From NCBI GenBank assembly GCA_016709005.1, contig JADJEU010000014.1:1-34882 (forward strand): 34,882 bases of DNA, read 5' to 3'. Made by a program: the position numbers and the translations under genes. Below the pieces are notes generated by a model that ran no database searches, was not told the origin of the DNA, and saw only the letters and a list, made by a program, of their open reading frames with translations. This document shows, one piece after another, positions 25,301 through 31,529 of the stretch (positions are counted from its first letter, which is position 1; each line of letters begins with the position of its first letter). The stretch comes from Crocinitomicaceae bacterium. Lineage in GTDB: Bacteria > Bacteroidota > Bacteroidia > Flavobacteriales_D > Crocinitomicaceae.

Positions 25301-25651
25301 ACCACCAAAGTCAATTGTTCCGTTAGAACCAATTTGACAGTCATTATAAGTTACACCATAATAACAAAATGGAAAAGGCAAAGCGATATTATTACTCCAA
25401 ACATCATCAGTACCTACAGATACCGCTGTTCCACCGGCCGCATTATATGCAATGGGCGGAGTATGAGGTATCGATGCAACAGAATATGTTGTTGTTGCAC
25501 CAGAGTGAAAAGGTGTTGCATTCAGTGTTACGCAGTTCTGTGAACAAGGCAACGCTTGATCAGGACTTGCGATGATATTAGGACAACCTGGAAATTGAGA
25601 AAATCCTGAGAGGCTAATAGCGGACAGAATAACTAATACTAATTTTTTCAT
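19364..25651 (-). CDS. Giant SprB-repeat adhesin with T9SS type B sorting domain
   Basis: A 2095-residue cell-surface protein. The signal peptide MKKLVLVILSAISLSGFSQ is followed by a Cys-containing N-terminal domain to about residue 330. Then come about 17 SprB-type repeats of 75-80 residues (about 334-1667), each with a pattern near CNGxCDGxIxVxAxGGTxPYxYS ... FxGLxAGxYxVxVxDxNGC ... ITxPT. Two PKD/Ig-like segments follow (about 1670-1990), including an ISVNPGIGCAPLMVTFTN PKD start. The last 90 residues are the gliding-motility-associated C-terminal (type B) signal: PNVFTPDGDPNN, FNRWGEVMFES, GWDGTYG, DGVYVWQIEF. SprB-like proteins are secreted by the type IX system and act in attachment or gliding. 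No PorP/SprF partner gene lies beside it. It is a single gene with its own promoter and terminator. Confidence 0.93.
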   Translation of the reverse strand: MKKLVLVILSAISLSGFSQFPGCPNIIASPDQALPCSQNCVTLNATPFHSGATTTYSVASIPHTPPIAYNAAGGTAVSVGTDDVWSNNIALPFPFCYYGVTYNDCQIGSNGTIDFGGPSVPGGGQPWSFTASLPNAALTGAGDIFGAYHDIDPSINTGSQVVKWYLLGTAPCRIFVVSFNNIGHFSCTTLRTTQMIVLYETTNAIDVYVQRKDLCGGWNGGRAIIGVQNQAGTAGVAAPGRNAAPTWTVPTSAPEGWRFTPNGAPIYTVSWYTGSVAGVGGTLIGTGNSINVCPNGVTTTYTAKVVYTRCDGVTITDYDDVVVSYTTLPAPTITPVAETCAGYNNGSVTINNPVGSGPYTVTIAGPAAASVVEANTAPAVANFTNLPDGNYTFTVTAANGCIYNGVFTINAGPPCCSVAAVSTPALCFGQASGTATANPSGGVPGYSYVWFNAGMVPIGQTTQTATNLVAGTYNVTMTDGSGCTSTATVVVGQPAAALNSSSTPTNITCFGLCNGSITVNAPTGGTPGYQYSLNGGALQAGNTFPGLCVGSYNMLVQDANGCQFPMNGIAITQPTDLTLVQTAIAPATCGINNGSVTVTAGGGTPGYTYTLGATTNITGVFPGLSSGPKVITVTDANGCTETLNVNIAAAAGPVPFIDVLTNVACAGALTGSVTIGAAGGTAPYTYSIDIAGATPPSPFQASNTFGAVIAGTHVVTVQDANGCQGTINVPITQPTALTFSSVAVNATCNGVCDGQITVNASNATPPYEYSSNNGLTFQASNILTGLCAGNINVVVRDANGCLANAVVAITQPTAVNSVQAFVNPVCHQTPTGEISFAPAGGTPGYTFSIDNGATFSSTNPVTGLMAGVYDVVVEDNNGCQFASTVTLTDPPAFTFNFVANNPSNCGAQDGSFEIIADNGIAPYFYSIDGGVTVQVMNGFFGTLFSGLYNLVVEDGNGCIDSVYSALSDNVMITQVDFTQDATCFNSPDGLGIVSQTFGAAPFTYSITPGGTVNGTGVFPGLVADTYYVTIQDGGLCIGIQQFTIDHPDSILFTPTPIAVTCNGGANGQINFSAVTGGDGGPYQYSIDGGTTYQVGTNFSGLSAGTYTCFVMDGNGCLGSDVVTVNEPVPFNVVINATDLTCNGNNSGFMQVVGGGSNPGPYTYTVGATTNGSGIFAPLAANNYNVTVTDALGCTFTTTQLITEPTAVTAAYVVTDALCNGVCDGEVLVNANGGTPTYLYSGDGGVTFQSGSNLLGLCAGNHNIVVKDANNCSIAAVQVVNEPTALTYTTVITPSTCGLPNGEIQINANGGTPIYSYSSNNGTSFQPGSTFTGLSSNNYNVIVEDFNGCQTSSIEFVPAEAAPVITGVAVTDVTCNGACDGSLNVTANGGTGTLDYNIGGANQVAGLFGALCPNTYTITVTDDNGCTDTQIEVITEPTVLGHVTVNTNLTCFNDNTGSIDVNANGGTAPYTYSYDGGATFIVQDVSQFLAAGSYDIEVMDDNGCLSTSTQVITEPADLVITAQNDGDATCFGDCDGTASLTVTGGTGAYTYNWAGGVAGALDFNATNLCAGGYSVDVEDANGCLISAVFSVSQPPMVGFTSVTGTDVTCNGGSDGTIFINAMNTTGYSVDNGANFVGTNLFSGLAPGTYDVVIQNAAGCTQTQQFTINQPTPVVLDPIADILICYDGFGSLNANATGGSGNYYYVWNTGDTTQSLTVNLTTPTTFTCTAYDVIGGCPSNAQSADVTIMPQFFANVGPDTVTICPGDVASFTAGTNGGGLAPYSFTWTTTATDTLGLGSTLTYTPTQPETIFMVAQDACGATDTLQVVVNYNGIPVPQISVNPGIGCAPLMVTFTNLTPNSAAGSEIWTFGNGSAGTGTIDSSLYTSPGCYDVTVQVTSVDGCVGTATFDDIVCVNPNPEAGFYWNPYDPTTLEPTITIVDISSRAVFYNYNFGGVGSSFDQSPTFTFPEVTEETIFEVCQVVTSVDGCTDTACADVTIYEEIFFYVPNVFTPDGDPNNQTFKPVMTSGVDMYNYHLTIFNRWGEVMFESYNYDFGWDGTYGSEGLVQDGVYVWQIEFGDKKSDKRYKHRGHVTVLK
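20650..24650 (-). repeat. Tandem SprB-repeat coding region
   Basis: About 4 kb of the adhesin gene encodes roughly 17 diverged repeats of 225-240 bases. Each contains a near-invariant GG(T/A)-PY-x-Y block and a D-x-NGC block, and often ends with (I/V)T(Q/E)PT. Protein similarity is high, but the DNA copies have drifted, so recent recombination between neighbours is not obvious by eye. Most copies keep two Cys (start and NGC), probably forming an intra-repeat disulphide. Confidence 0.85.
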
Positions 25652-25676
25652 GAACAGAAGTTTGGGGTATTCGTTT

Positions 25677-25684
25677 CAAATTTA
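25677..25684 (-). promoter_or_regulatory. Putative -7 box of the adhesin gene (TAAATTTG)
   Basis: A perfect TAnnTTTG match 26 bases before the ATG at 25651. No -33 TTG at standard spacing. The rest of the 195-base gap to the threonine aldolase stop (25847) shows only a weak GGGGAATCCC palindrome near 25812 and no clear terminator. Confidence 0.42.
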
Positions 25685-25846
25685 ACGTTTAGAATTTCGG
25701 CAGGTTGCTTATTCCTACATAATATTTAACTTAAAATAAGCTGACATTCACAAGCAACTGATTTACAGCAGCAAAACCAAGAAGAAAGTATCAGATAACG
25801 AATCAACTTGAGGGGGAATCCCTTCATTTTCTGCTTTTGTAAATCG

Positions 25847-26863
25847 TTACAGATGAGTAGGGAAATTCAATTTCACAAACTCAACATCAGAATCAGAAAT
25901 ATTTAAATGAGTGACCATTCGAATTCGACCATTGCCAAAACCTACACACAAAATTCCAACTTGTTTGAGTTTTTCAACCACTTCAATTTCATTATATCCA
26001 AACTTCAAATTACCAACAACGATATTAGTTTCTACAGGTATCACAGATTCAACCCAGTCAGCAGTGGCCATTATTTTCTCAAGTTCTTTTGCTCTGCGAT
26101 GATCTTCTTTTAAGCGAATGATATTATTTTGTAGTGCATACAAGCCACCAGCCGCTATAATGCCTGCTTGTCGCATTCCTCCACCAAAAACTTTTCTGAC
26201 ACGTCTTGCCTTTTTTATAAAATCAGATGTTCCCAGAAGCAAAGAACCAACTGGAGCCCCTAAACTTTTTGAAAGACAAACTGAAATCGAATCAAACTCT
26301 TTTCCGTAAACAATTGGATCAATTTTTGTAACTTCAAGTGCATTAAAAACCCGCGCTCCATCTAAGTGAAAACTCAGATTTTTTTGCTTGCAAATTTGAC
26401 TTATTTTTTGAATGTCTGAAAAATCATACACCACTCCTCCACCCCGATTGGAAGTATCTTCAATACTCACCATTCTCGTAACAGGATAATGCTGATCATC
26501 TGGATTAATATTAAACTCTATTTCATTGGGACTAATTCTTCCTCCATTTCCACGAAGCAGCCTGACTGAAGCACCAGAATTACGCATGATTCCGCCACCT
26601 TCATAACGATAAATATGTGACTCTTCGTGACAAATTATTTCATCACCGGGACGACAATGAACATTGATTGCTATTTGATTTGTTTGCGTACCTGATGAAC
26701 AATAAAGTCCTGCCTCTTTTCCAAATAGCGCAGCACCATATCGCTCTAATTCATTAACTGTTGGATCATCTCCAAACACATCATCTCCAACTTCGGCCCT
26801 CATCATAAAATCAAGCATTTCTTTGGTTGGTTTTGTAACTGTATCGCTTCGCAAATCAATCAT
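25847..26863 (-). CDS. ltaE: Low-specificity L-threonine aldolase family, PLP enzyme
   Basis: A PLP-dependent fold-type I enzyme that cleaves threonine or allo-threonine to glycine and acetaldehyde (related beta-hydroxy amino acids are possible). The 338 residues begin MIDLRSDTVTKPTKEML, the family signature, and continue with GDDVFGDDPTVNELE, the PLP-stacking HICHEESHIYRYEGG-type segment (CHEESHIYRYEGG), HLDGARVFNA and the Schiff-base Lys199 in CLSKSLGAPVGS. The length matches E. coli LtaE. ATG 26863 lies 13 bases after the O-methyltransferase stop, so both are on one transcript. Gene symbol by family; substrate not proven. Confidence 0.92.
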   Translation of the reverse strand: MIDLRSDTVTKPTKEMLDFMMRAEVGDDVFGDDPTVNELERYGAALFGKEAGLYCSSGTQTNQIAINVHCRPGDEIICHEESHIYRYEGGGIMRNSGASVRLLRGNGGRISPNEIEFNINPDDQHYPVTRMVSIEDTSNRGGGVVYDFSDIQKISQICKQKNLSFHLDGARVFNALEVTKIDPIVYGKEFDSISVCLSKSLGAPVGSLLLGTSDFIKKARRVRKVFGGGMRQAGIIAAGGLYALQNNIIRLKEDHRRAKELEKIMATADWVESVIPVETNIVVGNLKFGYNEIEVVEKLKQVGILCVGFGNGRIRMVTHLNISDSDVEFVKLNFPTHL

Positions 26864-26876
26864 AACTATATTTTTT

Positions 26877-27518
26877 TCAAATTTTTCGCATCACCATAAT
26901 ACCGTCACGCAGCGGCAGAAGCATATTCTCTACCCTTGAATCACGCTGCACTTTTTCATTAAAATCCATCAAAGCTTTTGTACTTCTATCATTTGCTTTT
27001 AAGGGCTCCACTACCTTACCACTCCACAAAACATTATCTGCTAAAATAAATCCGCCAGAACGAACTTTTTCAATGACTAAATCAAAATACAAAGCATAAT
27101 TTTCTTTATCTGCATCAATAAAAACAAGATCCATTCTATCCGGCAGTTTTGGAATAATTTCAGAAGCATTTCCGAAGACAACTTCAATTTGTTTTGCCTT
27201 TTCAGATTTCAATAAATATTTCTGCAAAATGGGTTCTAATTCCCGGTTATTGTCAATCGTGACTAGTTTACCATTTTCAGACAATCCTTCAGAAAGACAA
27301 ATAGCGGAATAGCCGGTGTAGGTTCCTATCTCAAGAATAAATTCAGGTTGAAGCATGTGCGAAATCATGCTTAAAAAACGCCCTTGTAAATGCCCTGAGA
27401 GCATTCTGGGACTCAAAATCTTAAGATGAGTTTCTCTGTTTAGTTCGCGCAGCAATTCCGATTCAATACTCGTGTGATTTCTTGAATAGGTATCAATTGC
27501 TTCAGGTAAAAATTCCAT
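26877..27518 (-). CDS. Class I SAM-dependent O-methyltransferase
   Basis: A catechol/caffeoyl-CoA-type O-methyltransferase of 213 residues. The N-terminal helix region THLKILSPRMLSGHLQGRFL is followed by motif I LEIGTYTGYSAICLSEGL (SAM binding), the acidic VTIDNN, the metal-binding MDLVFIDADKENY and GGFILADNVLWSGKV. These residues define a Mg-dependent methyltransferase acting on a vicinal-hydroxyl compound; the substrate is unknown. The start at ATG 27518 is supported by the family-typical MEFLPEAIDTY beginning. That ATG lies within a long inverted repeat (27509-27553). It precedes ltaE by 13 bases. Confidence 0.9.
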   Translation of the reverse strand: MEFLPEAIDTYSRNHTSIESELLRELNRETHLKILSPRMLSGHLQGRFLSMISHMLQPEFILEIGTYTGYSAICLSEGLSENGKLVTIDNNRELEPILQKYLLKSEKAKQIEVVFGNASEIIPKLPDRMDLVFIDADKENYALYFDLVIEKVRSGGFILADNVLWSGKVVEPLKANDRSTKALMDFNEKVQRDSRVENMLLPLRDGIMVMRKI

Positions 27519-27553
27519 TGTACTTTGTTTGGATAAAGATACAATGGAATTTT
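27509..27553 (-). promoter_or_regulatory. Long hairpin covering the O-methyltransferase start codon
   Basis: A perfect 14-bp inverted repeat (27509-27522 with 27540-27553), extended inward by CTTT/AAAG with one bulged base around an 8-base loop. On the - strand the 3' arm contains the ATG and first codons of the O-methyltransferase and runs into five T. It has the form of an intrinsic terminator for the upstream metal operon, although the stem is AT-rich, and in RNA it would hide the start codon. Confidence 0.6.
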
Positions 27554-27567
27554 AAAGTATGATTTTC

Positions 27568-27924
27568 TTATTTCCCGGGTTCACAAGATTCAGCTCCGCG
27601 ACAACATTTAGGCAAGGCTAAATAAGCTTCATGATTTCTTACAACGGTGTCAGAACTATAACCGAGATTTGCCAGAATTTCTTTGATCTGAACATCCGTA
27701 ATAATTTCGGTCTTGTACTTTACTGTTAGCATTTTATTTTCCAGATTCAACTCTGCAAAAACAACACCCTTTGTATAGTTTAACTTATCTTCAATCCGTT
27801 CTTTACACTCCCCGCATATCGCTGTTGTGATGAAGGTAATAGTTTTCGTTTTGGTATTTTGATTTGTCATTGAGCTTAATCCCATAAGCATCAAAAGTGA
27901 CATGATTAACATTGAGTATTTCAT
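27568..27924 (-). CDS. Exported heavy-metal-associated (HMA) domain protein
   Basis: A 118-residue protein with an N-terminal signal or anchor segment (MLIMSLLMLMGLSSM) and one HMA ferredoxin-like domain: strand TITFITT, metal loop with Cys37 and Cys40 (ICGECKERIEDKL), GVVFAELNLENKMLTVKY and ILANLGYSSD. The usual Met-x-Cys-x-x-Cys becomes Ala-Ile-Cys-Gly-Glu-Cys. A second Cys-rich tail (PKCCRGAESCEPGK) could also bind metal. It probably hands on a soft metal such as copper. It follows the TonB receptor by 17 bases and is the last gene of the HYC_CC_PP-receptor-HMA set. Confidence 0.85.
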   Translation of the reverse strand: MKYSMLIMSLLMLMGLSSMTNQNTKTKTITFITTAICGECKERIEDKLNYTKGVVFAELNLENKMLTVKYKTEIITDVQIKEILANLGYSSDTVVRNHEAYLALPKCCRGAESCEPGK

Positions 27925-27941
27925 AGCATTGATTTTTATTT

Positions 27942-30175
27942 TTATTCTTTTGATTTCTGTTTAATCGCAAAATGTAATCCAGCGTAAATATTGAATCCTG
28001 TTATTGGCGCCCACATCTGAGTTGCATCAAAAAATGAACCAAACGGATCATCTGCGCTAATAATTGCATCCTTCTGAATTATATTTAAAAGATTTTCTCC
28101 TCCTACATAAAAGTTAAACTTTTTAAATCGGTAAGTAATCTGGCTATTGACGATCCAATAACGTTCAGAAATTTCTGGACGAAGAAACTCTACCGGATTA
28201 CCGATAGTAGAAGGTAATCTTTTTTTGCCAACCCAGTTTCCAGTTGCATCAAAACTCCATTTTTATTGCGCGTTGTATACCCTGCGTTAAATAGTGCTCT
28301 AAACTTCGGAACAAATGCCATTTCATGAAGTTTGCCCTGATAGGTTGATTGCACATTGTAATATTTATAGGCGGCCCGCAGCTCCAATCCTTTAATAGGT
28401 TTAACCATGAGTTCTACCTGAAGGCTATGAGAAAAACCAACTGCGCTTGTGCTATAAATATATAGCTGATTGGGGTGCGCATCCATATCTACAATCAACT
28501 GATTATTAAAATGTGTGTAAAAATAATCAACCGAAAAAGTTGAAACCTCCTCACCAATCATAAACTTTTGAGTGAAGGTAACTCCTGAACTTATGGCGTC
28601 CTCTGGTCTGAAATCCGGAGACACTAGCCATTGCCTGCTGCTTGCCATATAACTCACATTATCAGCAAACGGATTGGGAATCCGATATCCTCTTCCAACA
28701 CTTATTCGCAAAGCATTTTTTGGATTGATGTTCCATTTAGCATGCAATCTTGGTGAGAATAATTCACCGTATAGATTATGATAATCACCACGCAAACCCG
28801 CCACAACAATAATCTTATCCAAACGATTGTACGTATATTCAAAAAATGCACCCGGAACGATTTCTGTTTTCAAAAATGTAGAGTCGTTGTAATTTTGCAC
28901 ATAATCATCATAAAGAAAACTTAAACCCGTTTTGTAGGTATGATTCGTATTACCCAAAATATCACTGTAAATTCCGTTGAAGTATGCTTTTTTCTCAGTG
29001 CCTTCATAGGAATTATTTCCAAACTGTGTCAGCATGTGATGATACTCCAGCTGGCCAATTAAACCTAAGCTTCCTTGCGGTCTGCCTTTAATAAAAATTC
29101 CATTTTTCGAAAACAATTCTACGTGTTCATTTTTAAAAACGCCACGGTATAAGATGGTAGGTTCTGAAGAAGGATCATACCCCATTTGACCACCTAACTG
29201 ATCTCCGTAATTTGCTTTGATTCCAAATTTAGTTTCATAGTTTTTTCCAACATAATTCCATCGATGCATGAATGCACCTACGTGCCCAATTGGAAAATCT
29301 CTGAAACCATCTTTATTTACGTCGGTCTCGGTAAAATAATTTGAAAAATGCGCAAAAGTCATAGTGCCCCATTTATCATTCAAGCGATACGCGCTGTGCA
29401 CATTAAACTCAGCACGTCCAAATTTATTTCCGTAAAAATTAAAGTAAAAAGATTCACCGTTTTCAGGTTGTTTAAGCTCTATATTGATCAAGCCGGCCAT
29501 TGATTCATACCCATTGACAACTGAACCCGTTCCTTTTGTGATTTGGATGGATTCAACCCACGTTCCAGGAGTATAATTTAAACCAAATGAACTTGACAAA
29601 CCACGCACCATTGGAATATTTTCATATTGAATCTGCGTATAAATTCCATCCAGACCCAGCATCTGAATTTTCTTGGCACCAGAAATCGCATCCGTCATAT
29701 TGACGTCTACAGAGGCATTCGTTTCAAATGACTCTGACAAATTACAACAAGCCGCTTTACGCAACTCATCTTGTCCAATTGTTTCAATGTTTGTTGGATC
29801 CATTAAATCTATTGACTTTCCCAAATTAAGTCCGATCACCTCTACCCCATTCAACATTTGCCCAGACTGCAGATTGATTGTATAATTAATAGATGGATCT
29901 GCGATAATAAATGATGCCAATTTAAATCCAGTCATCTTCACAAAAAGCGTATCCGGTAATTTTAAAACATGAATCTCAAAAGTACCGTCAAGCTCAGAAA
30001 GGGCCATGTGTTCATCTTCACTCCATAGTAACTTAGCATTGGGAACTGGCATTTCAACACCATTTTCGACGGTGATGACTTTTCCCTTGATTGTAAGTTC
30101 GTTTTCATGACCGGGCTGCGAAAATCCAATTCGGCAGATCGTTATCACAAAAAGAAACAAAATATTTTTTTTCAT
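27942..30175 (-). CDS. TonB-dependent receptor, frameshifted near the C-terminus
   Basis: An outer-membrane active transporter. From ATG 30175: signal peptide (NILFLFVITICRIGFSQ), carboxypeptidase-like regulatory domain (TIKGKVITVENGVEMPVPNA), plug with RKAACCNLSESFETN and VNGYESMAGLINIELKQP, then a beta-barrel. The AACCNLSESFE phrase marks a Bacteroidota receptor group seen with HMA proteins, so copper or a similar metal is likely. The frame is broken at an A5 run (28264-28260): as it stands the protein runs into 24 foreign residues and stops at 28190. One extra A restores TGNWVGKKRLPS, a further 100 residues (YVGGENLLN, NIYAGLHFAIK) and a stop at 27942, giving 744 residues. The open frame extends upstream to 30217, but the signal peptide fixes the start. 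It could be a sequencing error, a phase switch or a new pseudogene. Confidence 0.85.
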
Positions 30176-30254
30176 TTTTGAATTATTTGATTCGTAAAAA
30201 AATTGCTTTTGACACAAAATGTCATGGTGTCTTGAAAAGAAACCGCAATTGGAA

Positions 30255-30713
30255 TCAAATAATAAATACAGAGTTCAGAACCAGAAGATCGTGCTTTCTG
30301 AGCGGCGGTTCGTATAAAAGAAAATCAGCATCCGCTTTTTGCAAAACTTCAGCAATCAGATAAGGATTTACGACTGCCAGAACAGCAACAATCTGATGGA
30401 ATTTTGAAGTTGAAATTGCTTTTAATTTTGAGGAGGCGAAAGTCAGTTTTTCTGTTTTACAACATTTCTTTTCATTCTTCAGATTCTCTTTAGAATCGTC
30501 GGCCGCAGCCTCAGCATGACAATGCTTTTTGCAAGAAATGGTCTCAACTGAAGCAACAGTATGCTCTTCCTTAGAATCTTTACAGACACAATTTGCTTCC
30601 CCAAAAAATGAAATGTCGGTTATTTCTCCTTTACAATAATGCAGTTCCACTGAAAATCCCGGAAGGGAAATGCAGAAGACAAAAAGAAAAAAGATTGCTA
30701 TCGACTTTTTCAC
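30255..30713 (-). CDS. HYC_CC_PP family exported protein
   Basis: A 152-residue exported protein. The hallmarks that give the family its name are present: HYC (ELHYCKGEI), a CC pair (NEKKCCKTEKL) and PP near the C-terminus (LYEPPLRKHD). There are also CVCKDS and SCKKHCHAE, so the protein is rich in Cys and His able to bind metal. The signal peptide is KKSIAIFFLFVFCISLPGFS. ATG 30728 gives five extra residues, but it lies upstream of the predicted transcription start, so I prefer GTG 30713, which produces the common MKKSI beginning. Genes of this family sit before TonB receptors of the AACCNLSESFE type, as here (79 bases). A periplasmic metal-binding role is inference. Confidence 0.82.
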   Translation of the reverse strand: MKKSIAIFFLFVFCISLPGFSVELHYCKGEITDISFFGEANCVCKDSKEEHTVASVETISCKKHCHAEAAADDSKENLKNEKKCCKTEKLTFASSKLKAISTSKFHQIVAVLAVVNPYLIAEVLQKADADFLLYEPPLRKHDLLVLNSVFII

Positions 30714-30717
30714 AGAA

Positions 30718-30748
30718 CAAAAGTACATAAACCAATTGTCTAAGTCAA
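30718..30748 (-). promoter_or_regulatory. Promoter of the HYC_CC_PP-receptor-HMA operon
   Basis: TTG (30748-30746), exactly 20 bases, then TACTTTTG (30725-30718): the best match in the window to the Bacteroidota TTG/TAnnTTTG promoter. Transcription would begin near 30712-30714, practically at the GTG start of the HYC_CC_PP gene, implying a leaderless or nearly leaderless mRNA. Confidence 0.6.
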
Positions 30749-30781
30749 TACATTTAAATCAGGTTCTTTTACATTTAAATC
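30749..30781. promoter_or_regulatory. Tandem operator-like repeat TACATTTAAATC x2
   Basis: Two identical 12-bp copies at 30749-30760 and 30770-30781, 21 bp apart (two helical turns), each centred on the palindrome ATTTAAAT. The first abuts the -33 TTG of the leftward promoter. Position, spacing and symmetry suit a dimeric regulator bound on one face of the DNA, controlling the metal operon and perhaps the rightward gene at 30894. Confidence 0.5.
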
Positions 30782-30893
30782 CGAAACATTGAAATCTCAA
30801 AACCTTTTATTCAGCGATTCGTACTATTTATCAGGCGGAATTAAACGATTCATACAATATTTGTAACTTCGTTAAACGCATTAAGAATTATAC

Positions 30894-31421
30894 ATGTTCA
30901 GGCAGCTCTTTTCGATATTACTTGTCAGCTCGCTGATTGGCCCGTATTTGGGAATATCGCTTTATCTGAAGCATGAAAAAAGAATGCTTAAACGTGAAAT
31001 CAAACATCGCATTATAGAAGGTATTGACCGGTCAGAATTAGTTGAACTGTCGTTCACACCAGAAGAAGAGCAACAATTGAGATGGGAACACTCAAAGGAG
31101 TTTGAATATAAAGGCGAAATGTATGATGTTGTAGAATCGAAATCTGAAAATGGAAAAATCACCTATTGGTGTTGGTGGGATAATGAAGAAACCAGTTTAA
31201 ATAGACGATTAAACAATTTACTTACGCGCGCACTGCATGATACAGAACCTTCAGGCGCTACAAAAAATGCTCAATTCTGGTTAAACCTTATTTTTTTGGT
31301 TCCAGAGATTTCGCCAACAAAGAACCTGGACTTTCATCAGCTTCAAGAAAAAACACGTTATACTGAAAGATACTTTTCAGATATTATAATCTCCGGAGAC
31401 TCTCCTCCACCAAAAGCTTAA
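30894..31421 (+). CDS. Unknown exported/anchored protein beside TonB receptor genes
   Basis: A 175-residue protein with an N-terminal hydrophobic segment (LFSILLVSSLIGPYLGISLYL) acting as signal or anchor. A basic stretch follows (KHEKRMLKREIKHRII), then a domain with EEEQQLRWEHSKEFEYKG, EMYDVVES and TYWCWWDNEETSLN. The pattern W-x-H-x-x-EFEYxGxMYDVV is, from memory, typical of uncharacterised Bacteroidota proteins next to copper or iron receptors; I know of no function. The last 40 residues look disordered and end SPPPKA. It is divergent from the HYC_CC_PP gene and lies 108 bases before the heme-type receptor. Confidence 0.7.
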   Translation: MFRQLFSILLVSSLIGPYLGISLYLKHEKRMLKREIKHRIIEGIDRSELVELSFTPEEEQQLRWEHSKEFEYKGEMYDVVESKSENGKITYWCWWDNEETSLNRRLNNLLTRALHDTEPSGATKNAQFWLNLIFLVPEISPTKNLDFHQLQEKTRYTERYFSDIIISGDSPPPKA

Positions 31422-31489
31422 AGACCTCTTTTGATTTCAGGCCGGATCGGAAACTCTGAAATCTTTCAAATAAACTTAATTATTTAATC

Positions 31490-31515
31490 TGACAGTGAAA
31501 TTAGTCTCACTGTCA
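31490..31515 (+). promoter_or_regulatory. 9-bp inverted repeat in the leader of the second TonB receptor
   Basis: TGACAGTGA (31490-31498) and TCACTGTCA (31507-31515) are perfect inverted copies with an 8-base centre, ending 14 bases before the ATG at 31530. It could be an operator for a dimeric repressor or an mRNA hairpin just before the ribosome site. There is no T-run, so it is not a terminator. No TAnnTTTG box was found in this 108-base gap. Confidence 0.5.
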
Positions 31516-31529
31516 TCAATATTTATTCA

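Noticed and set aside
19364..25651. Regular repeats over 4 kb suggested a CRISPR array or satellite DNA
   Set aside because: The period (225-240 bases) is one protein repeat, copies differ in DNA, and the frame is open throughout; it is SprB-repeat coding sequence.
25805..25825. GGGGGAATCCC near the threonine aldolase end as an intrinsic terminator
   Set aside because: Stem of only 4 pairs and no T-run on the - strand.
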